Origin: Chrysopilus asiliformis
Lineage: Eukaryota > Arthropoda > Insecta > Diptera > Rhagionidae
DNA length: 64,000 nucleotides
Assembly (NCBI GenBank): GCA_964034945.1
Contig: OZ035960.1
Span: 83,452,148 to 83,516,147 of the forward strand
Direction: 5' to 3'
Each line of letters begins with the position of its first letter. Within the stretch, counting starts at the first letter, position 1. The notes under the pieces are model-generated. The model saw only the letters and a program-made list of their open reading frames with translations. It had not been told where the DNA came from and did not search any database. Shown here one piece after another: positions 10,990 to 22,800 of the stretch. Made by a program: the position numbers and the translations under genes.

Positions 10990-12135
10990 GGCACAAAAAT
11001 AGTTAATAAATGTGAAATATAAAGCCTAGTACGCAGTTCGAGTAAAATGAAATTTTAACGCGGTCTCCAAATTGGCACATTAAAACCGAAGTAAAAACTG
11101 TTTGTGGAGAAAAAATATTGACAGCCGAGCACACACAATTAAAAAACCACACTCGTTACGAAAACTGGAAACAGAACCTCTATTATTTTCATCTGTCAAA
11201 TTTTTACCTCGAATTTAATGTACCGAACAGTTAAAATGCTGGTAAAATCAAGTGGAGACTTTCTACACCATCTAGTGAGGCAACATTGCAACATGAGTTT
11301 TTCACATCATTTTACCAGCGAACTGCGTACCGCTTGGTAGAATTTCTGAGGTTAAATTTAAGCGCAGTGTTAAATTTGTATGGAAAATTTCATTTTACTC
11401 GAACTGCGTACTAGGCTTAAGTGTCAAACATGAGAGACGCAACGGCGTTACCAGATGAACTAAATGAGATATGTATTTTGTTCTTAGAAATTAAATACAA
11501 TTCTAAAATAAGTTGTACATTATTTATGTTTGAATAAAGAAAACTAGAAATTCAGTCAAAACTGTTACTGCATTTTTGGTCAAATGTATTTTTTGCTTTG
11601 AAATTAGCATACCGTCGTTTGTAAATTGATTTTGACAGACCGAAGATTTGATATCAACTGCTTTTTAATTTTTTCCTGACAATTTAAATTCAATGTCCAA
11701 TTTCAGCATAAAGTGATGAGTTTTCGTGCCATTATATGAAATGGTGGTCAAAACAGATTTTAATTTTTAAATTTTCCGCATATATAGAGCAACATGTTCC
11801 ATACAAATCGCGGCAGCCGGCGCAAGCAAAAGTATTCATCAATAATATCAATAGATCAATAGCCCGAAAATTATCAAATAATTTTAAAAATTCATAACAT
11901 TCAGAACATTAAAAAACACGCCTAATATCAACAGCAACAAAATCGGACTTGTCAATGCTGTTTGCAAAAAATGTCGATCAGCTGTGTCGCTTTTGTTTAC
12001 ATATTTTTCGATTACAAGTATATATGGCTGTTCTGTTTACTCCAGTGTTTGCTGACTATGAATATGCTATCTGCTCTTTACTCTTATATGTTTAATTGGG
12101 CTATTTTCGAGCTTGTCTTCTGTATTATGTGCTAA
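10990..12135 (+). repeat. Duplicated segment H, copy 1
   Basis: This resembles the reverse complement of about 42390-44220. Landmarks are CGCAACGGCGTTACCAGATG, GACAGACCGAAGATTTGATA, CAGCATAAAGTGATGAG, GATCAGCTGTGTC and ACTCTTATATGTTTAATTGG. The two copies are clearly diverged. Copy 1 carries a PIF/Harbinger-like MITE (11023-11417); copy 2 carries other insertions. The left end overlaps the stop and AATAAA of the exon-like ORF at 10016-11002, so H may be a gene-end duplication or an old transposon. Confidence 0.65.
11023..11417. mobile_element. PIF/Harbinger-like MITE, TAA duplication
   Basis: A 395-bp element with perfect 34-bp inverted termini starting AGCCTAGTACGCAGTTCGAG, flanked by TAA (11020-11022, 11418-11420). 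It sits in segment H copy 1; copy 2 lacks it. The perfect termini suggest relatively recent insertion. Confidence 0.9.
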
Positions 12136-12433
12136 AGATATTAAAATTCTCTACATTTTCTTTGTTTTATCGTATTATCGAAATACTTCAGATTTTGTAA
12201 ATTGAAAATTCATATTTTGATAAAACTAAAATTTTATTCGTCGGGTTATAGTGTACTCGTTAATTGCCCAAGAACGTAGATTTGGTATAGGAAAGTCATG
12301 TGCTGTTCCCATCAGATATTTAAAAATCATGAATGTTGATGACCGTGTATTGTTTTCTCAAAAATATTGCATACTACTTTTTCATAAACACACTATTAAT
12401 AAATATTTAATTTTTTGGACGTTATTTGCATTC

Positions 12434-12816
12434 CTATGAAATTTTTGGCTTCAAAAATATCCGCCGCGATGTTTTCATGTCTAAGATTTTCGTCCAAAGT
12501 AAAAAAAATGTACACTAGACATTTCAATTTCAAGGCATGGACCAAAGCATAATTAATATCCAATCGAGACCGCGTTTTAAGTATTCAGAACCTATACTCA
12601 AAAATTGTGTTTACCTGTGTTATATAAGAAATATGTCATCTGGATGGATTTATCTATGCTTGCTGTTATGGAACTGTCCATTTCAAACTCCTTCCCCGTT
12701 TTGAGCATAGCCCAATCATGTCTAAAATTTATTCAGCAAAGGCATGTAGTTCGGTTTTTGAGTTTGAATTGTTACTTACATTGTGCCGGGCAATTCGAAA
12801 GGACCGACGGTCGTTT
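12434..12816 (-). other. Candidate minus-strand exons with short introns
   Basis: Reading the minus strand, 12780-12816 ends in a consensus donor (GTAAGT). A 58-bp intron with a T-rich acceptor leads to 12615-12721, which ends at a GTAAAC donor. A further acceptor allows 12434-12480. The middle exon is open as HDWAMLKTGKEFEM... and continues to a stop in the third. The intron length resembles those of BubR1. However, the first exon has a stop in the matching frame, so only a peptide of about 37 residues from an ATG in the middle exon is coherent. I do not recognise it. Confidence 0.2.
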
Positions 12817-12912
12817 GTTATTCTTGGAATTTGGGGCAACAATTTGTAATTACTCGTATGATTACTTTATTGTTGATTAGTAAAAAAAAATAACATTTGA
12901 ATTTACATCCAC

Positions 12913-13466
12913 ATTTTTATACCCGTATGGTGAAACCAAAGGGTATATTAGATTTGCCTTACCGTTTGTAACGCCAAGATCCCGTCATCACATAAAAAAA
13001 TGAATTACACCAGTGTGTTTAGAATGATAAAAAAATTGAATTTTGCATGTCCGTCCGTCTGTCTGTCTGTCCGTCTGTAGCGCGGATTGCGGGCGCACGG
13101 ATTGAGCTAGAGACTTGAAATTTTACGCAGATTCATTTTTCGTAAAATGCAAGGCTAAATTCGTTAATGGGAAAAAATGAACCATTAGGGATGGACTATT
13201 ACCCCCCATACGAACGAAAACATTTTTTGCGAATATCTCAAAAACGGTGCATCTTATCAAAAAAGTGCAAGAACAAAAGTGATTTAGGATGTGATTCTAC
13301 ATAAAACTCCCATACATTAAAATCCGATTGGAAAAAAATTTAATAAATCTTATTGAAAAGTTTGACTTCAAAGTGGAATTTTGATGTAACTGTGCCCCGT
13401 TCACTTAAATCACCATACGGGTTTTCAATAATTGCAAGATTGGCAATTATAGCTTTTGTTATGTTT
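12913..13466 (+). repeat. Repeat family A, copy 3
   Basis: Complete from ATTTTTATACCC through the CTGT microsatellite and GAGCTAGAGACTTGAAATTT to the ATTGC.AGATTGGCAATTAT hairpin and TTTTGTTATGTTT. It lies upstream of BubR1. The TTAA that hosts a MITE in copy 2 is empty here (TTCGTTAATGGG). Confidence 0.8.
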
Positions 13467-13534
13467 GAATTTGAAAACAGAGTGTCCTTTTAGAAATTTA
13501 TATTTTAAGCATTCATTTTTCTATTGTCTATTAA

Positions 13535-13850
13535 CCCATTAATGCCCATGACAAAACCACAAAAGTGGTAAAAAGCAAAAACCAATTTATTCTTATAAAA
13601 TAAAAAAGAATTTCTGAAAAAGAATTGTACATAAATCTGGTAATAAGTTAAAGTAGCTTAAGTCGATTTTCAGGTAAAGCTAAAGTACGGACCACATCTA
13701 TCAGTTTTTGTGGCACCTACTTAAAGTGTACTGTTTGTAAATGCAAATTCAGATCAGTTTGGTTTTGCTTGAAAATCGACTTAAGCTATTTTAATTTATT
13801 ATCACCGATATATCCGGTGTACTCGTTTGAGTACAGCGGGCATAAATGGG
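13535..13850. mobile_element. piggyBac-like MITE, second family
   Basis: A 316-bp element flanked by TTAA (13531-13534, 13851-13854) with near-inverse CCCATTAATGCCC / GGGCATAAATGGG ends. A large inner inverted repeat (TAGCTTAAGTCGATTTTCA and its inverse) makes most of it fold back. It lies just 45 bp before the first visible BubR1 exon. Confidence 0.9.
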
Positions 13851-13895
13851 TTAATATCATCGCATATGATTGTAAAGCAAATGCACGTTTCTGAG

Positions 13896-16800
13896 GTCAT
13901 CTAGCTCCAAGCGAGATTGGGTATGCTCCAAATTCGGAGTTGGATGAGCTCCAGGTGAGGTGAGGGGTGAGAAAGACAATACAGACGATAGTATTTTTTA
14001 AATTTGAAAGTCCCATAAACATTATTAAAATATTCTTGATTTAAATTATTTTTAGATGAATCAAGATCGAACTCAAGAGATATTTCACACGATGAATCCT
14101 CCTCCCCAGCACACAAATGATCAATCGCATCTATTCCTTCGTGATAAACAGTAAATAAGAAAAAAACAGTTTTTTTTTCATAAATAAAGTATTTTTTTGA
14201 ATTTATAGAGCGTGGGAAAATGCTATTGCATCATATAATGGTCCAGATCCATTGGAACTTTGGTACAATTATATATGCTGGTACGATTACAACATACACA
14301 TCGACCCAGAGAATAAGTTTCGCGAGAGTTTGGAAAAATGTTTAACCCTTTTCGAGCATACGGACGAATATAAACAAGATGTGCGTGTAATAAAACTCTG
14401 GGTCAAATATGTAAGTAAAAAATGTGTTTTTCATCTAGATATATGATCAATACTTTTGGGATTTTGTTATAGATTGATCTTCAACCAAATCCTCTCAATT
14501 TGTATCAAATATTATATCAACGGGGTATTGGGACACAATGTTCTTGCTTTTATATTGGCTGGGCGCATTATTATGATTCCGCAAATGCTTTTAAACAAGC
14601 AGAGTCGGTTTTTAATTTGGGGTTTCAAGTAATTAGTATTTAGTTTGTTGTATTTGTGCGATTCCTTAATTTTGAAAAATTTAGGCAAAAGCTGAGCCAT
14701 ATTCGGAACTTCAGGACGCCCATACAAAATTTCGCTTATCGTTATCACAACGAATGCTTTACGATGATAATTCTTCAAAGAAGCGAAGTGCATCACATCT
14801 AAATGAGCAAAGACAACAAATTACTACACTGACACCGGCGACTAAAAAACATAAATTGGAAGAAATTGCTGATATTCCACAAGTTAATAACGTCTCACCT
14901 CAGCCACATAACAATCAGTACCAGCACAATTCAGCCCAGATTCCTTCTCAACAGCAATTGCAGCCACCAACCCAGCAGCAACAACAATTGTCCCATCAGT
15001 CAACAACGCAACAGACAGAGAGCTTGTCTCCACAAGCTCAATCGCAGCTGCAGATGACTAGTTTAAACAAACAAAATGTTAGCACTTCAGATCAGTGTAA
15101 TTTAAATAATAGCGCATACGTTATATCGTCATCGCTGAACTACATCTACGACGAAACCGGTGAAAATGCTAACTTACAAGATGAATCGGCTTATGCTAAT
15201 GTCGATTACAAGCTTGAAAATGCTAAAATTCCAGCAAACTTTCCGCGTTATGCGAAAACTAATCATGAAACTTGGCGACCTCCGATATGTCTGGAAGAAC
15301 CATTCGATCCGAATCGTGTCTGTGTCTATCAAAAAACTTTTGTGTACCCGGGCAATGGGGTCGAATATAGTCCTGAGGAGATTCGATCAAGGAAATGGGA
15401 AAAGAGGCTGCAGGAATTGCAAGAACAAAAGGCTCGTGAAACTGCGATTAATCAACAAGAGGAGCAACAACGCCTTACTACTGTTTGTAATGTATCTAAT
15501 ACTAATATTGTTGAATCGCCAACTGCCGCAAGCGTTAAAATACAGCATCATTCGTACTCAATACAACAAGAATCAAATTCGACAATAGTCAGTAATTGCA
15601 GTAATAATGGTGCTAGTGAAACAGATTTCGAAGAACAAATTGAAGCATCGACTATTCGGTTTAGTACTGATGCAAATGGTGCCACCAAAAATAAGACAAT
15701 TACTATTAAATTTCGTCGAGAGAAACCGGCAAACGATCAGTCAGTTTCGTCTGCGTCATCGGGTTCGATGGCAGCACAAAATTACACTATATACCGCCCT
15801 ACGACAACAGATCAACGTCATATAGTTGATGGTCAACAGAAAAAATATGATTATGATACTACAGATGGTATGTATATAAATGAGTTATGATCATCTATAT
15901 ATTTATATAAAATCGTTTAACCTGATTGACTGACTGACTGACTGACTGACTGACTGACTCGTCAACACCCAGCTCAAACCCCGCGTGATTTTCGCCATTA
16001 ATCCTGCTCAATAGGAGGCTGAAAAGTTTCTCTCGGGGGTTTTCAGGGTCGCTGATCACGAATCTGGTGTTAGAATTTTAAAATTCGGAACGGGAGGTCC
16101 TGAAGGCATACCGATTTTTTTCAAAAGTTTTTAAATTATTTCATTGTTTTTTGGCCACAAGAAAATTTTTGCAAAAAACTTTTACCCGATAACGACGGGT
16201 ATGCAAGGTAGTTTATTATAAATATATTGTTGAGCCGTCGTTGCTGGATGAAATTTTGTATGCGTTTTGGATTCGGTATTTTCAAAAAAAAAATCCAGAA
16301 ATCGCTTTCTTATCAATTTTAAGAAACTTTTTCTCTGAAGAACTTTTGAGTACCAAATTTTGATCATTGGATTCGTGATGAGGAAACTTAAAAACTCCCT
16401 AATAGTAATTTTTCCAAAGCAAAGTGGATATCATGATATTTGCGATTTTCTTAAAAGGATTTTCCTTTCGAATTTTGAAGTTTCCACAATAGATTTGTGA
16501 TCACTAGACCCTTAACTGCAAATAGCAATCTAGACCGATAGTTCGATCTAGTTAATGGTAAAAGCCTGATGAAAAACGTTTCAATCGGCTCAGAAGATAG
16601 CAGTGGAGGAGATCACATGGGTGGGGGTGGATTTAGGTGGAGAGACATTTTGTGACCAACCCGATTAAAATCCCTTCAGTTATCTATAAGATATTAGGGA
16701 AGGAGTTATTGGCCAGACAGGAGAGGAATTTTGTTTTTACATAGTCTTTGAGATCTTTTATCCAACACAGAAAACCAAAACGGTTTAAAGGTTATCTGGG

Positions 16801-19800
16801 GAGAAGTACTTAACTATTTAAACATAGGGGGAAGGTCTATAAAGTATCACATCCTCTATTCTGCACGTAATTTTGCTCATGTGAAAAATTACATCAAAAT
16901 CGGTTCAGCCGATTTCGTGTGATCTCGGTTGAGCCGGTTTTGTGTTAACATACAGACAGACACACAATTTACAGTTTTGTTATATTTATAAATAGACAAG
17001 TTCAACTTTTATCTTTTTCAGATTCTAGAAATGTGGCCAATGTAAACCATTTTGCCCAAAATGTACCAACTATTACACCAAAGCAGAAAAAAATTAAGAA
17101 AATAAAAATTATTAACAATTATGACGATCCAAAATACATTGGTGGTTTATCGGCGAGTAATAGCAATTCATCATGTGATTACTACGCCAATACAAATAAA
17201 TCGAAATATAATTCTAGTAGTACAACATCGATGTCTCGTAATCAGTATGAAGACGCTAATTTATTATTATCAATTGCGAATATGCATTCAAATGATGGTA
17301 CAGCCACACCATATTCTAACGGTACTGCCTCGACTGCTGCCTCATCAACGAATACATCAGAAACGTTAGCATATAACGATGACTCAATATCAAATTCAGA
17401 ATTCAATACATCATTCAATGACAATGGTTATATAAGTAATTCGAATTGCTCAACACCGATCCGAAAGCTCTCACAAACATTTTCGAAAACATCAACACCA
17501 CAATATTTCCGTAGCTTAAAGAAACACACTTCAAATTTATCCTTGCAAAATGATGATTCCATGTGCTCATACGAACAGAATAGCTTCTTTGCGTCGGAAC
17601 ATAATGACGAATTGAGACAGAAACGTTTGGATAAAGCTTTATTAACAATCGATACGCATTTATCGAAGCAGGCGATTGATCCATTTAATACGGAACTGTG
17701 TAAGGCGTTTTTAACGAAAATCGATTTTCCAACTCGTGATGCGGACAATTCCTACAAATTGGTCAATACGCCAATACCAAAGCTGGCTAACACAAAAACT
17801 ACTACTTTAGACAATAACACATTTAGTATTGAGAAAGAAGTGGGTCGTGGATCTTATGGTTCCGTTTATAAGGCCGCTAATGTTCAAACTGGTGCCGTGG
17901 TTGCACTTAAATATCAGAAGCCCCCAAATACGTGGGAAGTCTACATTTGTACAGAAGTACGAAAAAGGATAAGCAATTATGACATCGTAAGTATTGGTTT
18001 AGTGAAATTTTACCGTAATACACTTTGCAAAAGTGACGTTTATCAAAGTTTCTTCAATAAAACAAAAAAGCTTTTCGTCGAATGTTGATACTCCAAAAAA
18101 AAAAAAGACGTTTAATAAATAAGACATAAAGTATCATCATTTTCGGTACTACTTTCATTGCTTTTTTCAATGCTGAAAACTTTCAGTACTGAAACTAGGT
18201 TTGCAGGGCTAGGTCAACTAACCTGATGCCAATTTGACAATAGAAAGCATAAAAATTTGAAAATTTCAATTGAACAGCTTCCTGCACGATAACTGACTTT
18301 TTGTCAAAAAAATTTGGTCATTAAAATGTACTAAAAAAAGCGAGATCAATTTTTATTCTAACTTTTGTGCTTTTATCGCGCTTTTCTGTATCATACACGG
18401 TGCCGAAATACCTTTTTTCTTTTTGTTCCATTTTAATGATTTTTTTTATTCGAATTTTTTTGATTTTGTCCTTTTTAGTCATTTTGTATTTGATTAGTAA
18501 AAATGTCTTTTGCCGATCTTATTCATTTAAACTAGGGGTCGAAGTTACGATTTCTGATCAACATCGTCATTACATTACCACTATAACATAAAATATAGTG
18601 CGCATTACTTTTACAAACCACAATATTTTTGAAAGCAAATCAAAAATTTCTCGTTTTCCCCTTGAAAACGAGATTGAAACCCTTGTTCTGGGTAGTTTTC
18701 TCGCCATTATCAAGCTTGCAGCCGCATTTATGGCGTAGACCTCAGCTTGAAATACACTGCTCTCATCAGGCAGTTTGTAGCTCCTTTGGAGGTCAAGGTT
18801 ATCCGAGAACATTCCCGCCCCCGTGCCTTCTCCAGTCTTGGATTCATCCGTGTAAACCGAGACCTCTTGCTTGTCTATGACGCTGCCGAGATCCCAAAGT
18901 CTCCTTTCAGGAATCAAAACTGAGAAGTTCACATTCATATTCAGGTGAGGTATACAGTAATCCGTAGAGTCCGGGATACCCCATTCATCACTTTTAAGGA
19001 TGCTATTATGACCGAAGGTACTGTGCTTCCAGAGGCCGGACTCTCTGATCCTTAGTGCACTCTTGGCAGCAGTACACTTCGTGTACTCATTCAGGGGAAT
19101 GAGATGCAGTAGAGCTTCCATTCCCGCTGTTGGTGTTGATCTAACAGCTCCTGTGGTTCCTAGCGCCGCTAGTCTTTGTACTTTGCTAAGGGTTTGATAT
19201 CGGCAGTTGACCCTCATGGCTGGAGCCCAATGAACGCAACGCGAACGCAGAAACTGTCACTTACAAGTTTGTTCCATAGAAATTATTTGAAGTGAGTACA
19301 GTGAACGCAACTACAACGCAAAAGTTTGCAAACTTCTAACTTTGCCGCAGCAATTCTGCGTTGACAGTTCATAAAGTAAGGTTAGGGAAATGTTGTTTGA
19401 GGAAAAATTGATAGCCTTAGTGCAAAAAACAACAAATAACAAAGATAAAGACCAACAAAGCAAATTATCGCTTCAAAATTATCCATTCTTGTAATTTTGC
19501 CAACTTTATACCACTTTATATTATGTCACTTGTACTACTTCACAAGATGCCATTGGGCTCTGCCGCTGAAATGTTGCGCTGCGTGACAGTTTGTGCGTTT
19601 AAGGCCCGTTTGCGCGTATTATTCTTAAAAAATTAAGTTGTGGTTAGCCTACTTAAACCGTAGAAATTCTTCGACTTAAATTTTTTAAGTTGTACATAAG
19701 TTGCTAAGTTTTGTTGGTGCAAACGGCACTTAGTTGCGTTCGCGTTGCATTCATTTACAGAATATAAATTCTCTTGAATTAAGAACATAAATTAATTTTT

Positions 19801-22800
19801 CTATTTAGAATTTTCATTTTCATGTCGTCGTTTCTTTTTGGACGACATTGTTGTGCTTGAAAAAAATGTCAACACGCCATACCTTGACGGCTGCTAGAAA
19901 TGCACTGATATCAACCGACTGGCGAGTGATCTGTTGCTCATTATGCTGGAGTGGAAAATCGACAGCGATCGTATCGCCGCTCGCTTAGTTTTAATTTTTG
20001 AACTGATAATCTTTTATGGGTGCATATACATGATGTTAGAGAACAAAGGTTGTATTGCTACGAGTCTCTAGATGATGTCTGATTTCAAGTCAAGCGCCCG
20101 GCGTTTTGTTTTTTTTTCAACAGTTTGAAATGCGAATTTATGACTATATTTTTAAAGCCCATTCATTAAAGACCCCACACAATAGGCAGCTTGGTATAAA
20201 TCATTTATACAAGATTGCACTTGACAGCCACCATTTTGTTTTTTTATGTGTGCGTATATGCACATTATATTGTCCCCACAGTTACATATGCCTGTCAAAT
20301 TTCAAATCAATCGCAATGTAGAATTGGTCCAAATGGAGCCTGACAGACAAACAGATACGAAGACAAGCTAAATAAATGCTTCGCTACTGATAACTAATTT
20401 TGTTTTGTGTTAATTGCAGTTACCTGGATTTATGGATATCTCAACAGCTATAATAGCACCGAATGCAAGTATTCTAGTGACAGAGTTCTCAGCTTACGGT
20501 TCCTTATTAGATATAAACAATAAATTAAGGCAAGCAACGCATAAGGTAAGCTGTTTTAACATTTGAATAAAGAGTTATGTAATTCATGATTTCAAAAATT
20601 TTAACGATTCCCTTTAGGTTATGCATGAGAGTCTCGTCATGCATTTTAGTAGTCAGATACTAAGCATCGTTAGTCATTTACATTCCTGTAACATAATTCA
20701 CGCTGACATCAAACCAGACAACTTCTTATTAATGAGAGTGTTAGTTATTAATTTATAATTCTACCGTTTTTTGCAATGCTAATGTAGAAAATATTTTTTA
20801 GTCCAAATGCTGATACACACATACCTTCGCTTAGATTAATTGATTTCGGTTGTGCTATTGATATGACACTGTTTCCTGAGAAAACCCAATTTAAAAAGGT
20901 AATATTTGTAATTTTGTATCAATTAATTATCATAAAAATTGTCACATGATTTTTAGGTTATTCAAACTGATGGTTTTACATGTATTGAAATGCAAGAAGG
21001 AAGGTCATGGTCGTACCAAACTGATTTATTCTGTATTGCGGGCACTATTCATGTGATGTTATTTGGGGATTATATGCAATTAGTTAAAAAATTCGGATTG
21101 TGGGACATCAAACAGAAGCTACCTAGGTACGTATGCTTTATAAATATAATATTATCAATTGCGTATTTGTGTGTTTTACGAACGCACTTTTCAAAAAAAA
21201 ACAGCTTTTCGGCAGTTTTCCCTTAGCAACCACAAAATTAGGAGTTGAAAAAGACGAGAATTAAAAAAAAACAAAATAATTAAAATATGGGAATGAATGG
21301 CACAACGGAAATTCTTATTGTTACAGCCCAATTTTAAAATTTCTTGAAATTTCGGAATTTGATGTTTACGTAAGTTGATGAGGTTGTTTTCACACCAAAA
21401 TCGTTGCGTAAACTTACGATAGTCGCATAAACGATTTTCCATATAATTTTTGACAGTTCATTCACAAGGTGGTAAACTTGCACGGCTTACAAGGCATTTC
21501 TCAGATTCCATATTTGTATAATATTAGAATGTGAATCTGTCTTTACTGATTTAAAGTGTTTTAGATATGTTTTTAAAATACGGAACAATTCTAGGAATCA
21601 CTTAAAACTTTAGAGAAAATAGCGTAATATTTATAGGACCCGATTTCAAATTCTTCTCAATATAAAGCGGTGTCCACACAGAGTAGTTAGAATACAGAGG
21701 TTAAACATTTTTTTCTCTAAAATATTGGGTACCGATGATGGAAATTTTACATTGGGCTTATGGCGAACGAATTCGTATTTATTGTGGATTTTTCCATTGA
21801 CAATGCGAATGGTTTTCGACTGTGATTCAAATGAAATGAACATTTGTTTTGTTTTAGCTTTGAGCTCGAAACAAACATGAACCTTCCAATAAACAATTTC
21901 TGTAATAGAGAACAGGAGGAGTTGACACTACTCTATCTGAATTCGTATTTATTGGCGGTGGACGAGACGATGTCAGTGCAGGGAGTATGACGACAAGCAG
22001 GCAACGAAGTTCGATATTATTGTGCCTGTTATTAATTTTATTGCATACTCGCTCTACCGTCAGCGTTTCGTTCATTGCTGGTGAGTGTAAATTCGTTCGC
22101 CATAAGTCCAATGCAAAATCTCTAAATTGGAACGCAATGTTTTAGAAAAGAAAAAATTTGAACCTCTGTATAATAATTACTTCGTGGTGTCTATACGCCC
22201 CGCATTACGCGGCACAAGTGCTGTCGAAAGTGCCTTGCATTGGGCATAATGTGTCCCGCATTGATCATAAAATATTTTGCAACTAATTTTAAATAACATT
22301 AATGCCCGGTTCCACAGTGCAAGCTTAAGCTTCGGTTCAGTTGAACTTGATAATTAGTTTAAGCTTTAGCTCAAGGTACGACTGTTTCACAGTCAAATTT
22401 TATGTGTGGTTCAACAAAACCAAGTTCACTGAGTTTTGCAAGTCAGTGTCCCTCTCCTGTTACTCAAGTTTGTACTTGTAGTGAGTAATTTCGATATATA
22501 TTTACAAACCTGGAGATTGAATCCGTACATGGCTACAGTCCATGACATCAATCAGTCTTGGGAATCGAGCAATACTATAATATTCTTTCATCATTCCATC
22601 ATTCCAATAATTAAAATTTCTTCTGCTATGAAATCTTCTTGGTCTTGCCACACGAGTAACAGAAATATTCTTCATCACTTTCGTCAATCATATCACCAAA
22701 ATCGCTATCCATTATAATAAGTTCAACAAAATATCTAATTTAAAAAATCAAACAGTTTTGATGTATCAATCAAAATGAAAAACGACCGCTTTGATTTCGG

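Larger units (their letters stand above)
10016..11002 (+). pseudogene. Terminal-exon-like ORF split by a MITE
   Basis: Removing the MITE at 10063-10857 and one TA joins 10016-10062 to 10860-11002 as an uninterrupted frame of about 61 codons ending TAG at 11000-11002. An AATAAA signal follows at 11005-11010. The sequence before it (CACTTCTTTAAAATAG) could be a splice acceptor. The joined segment is more GC-rich than its surroundings and translates to an ordinary-looking tail (e.g. FTVRITTDTRAPLEY ... QSATRERLAQK). I do not recognise the family. A second frame starting at the ATG at 10021 is also open across the junction (62 codons, stop 11004-11006), so the true frame is uncertain. Upstream exons were not found. 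It may be a damaged gene end or a captured gene fragment. Confidence 0.4.

Noticed and set aside
15926..15958. TGAC tandem run considered as a CRISPR-like array
   Set aside because: A simple 4-bp microsatellite within a dispersed repeat, with no spacers.
17987..18088. Extension of the long BubR1 frame past 17986
   Set aside because: A consensus donor (GTAAGT) at 17987 and an in-phase continuation of kinase homology at 20420 show that this is intron read-through.
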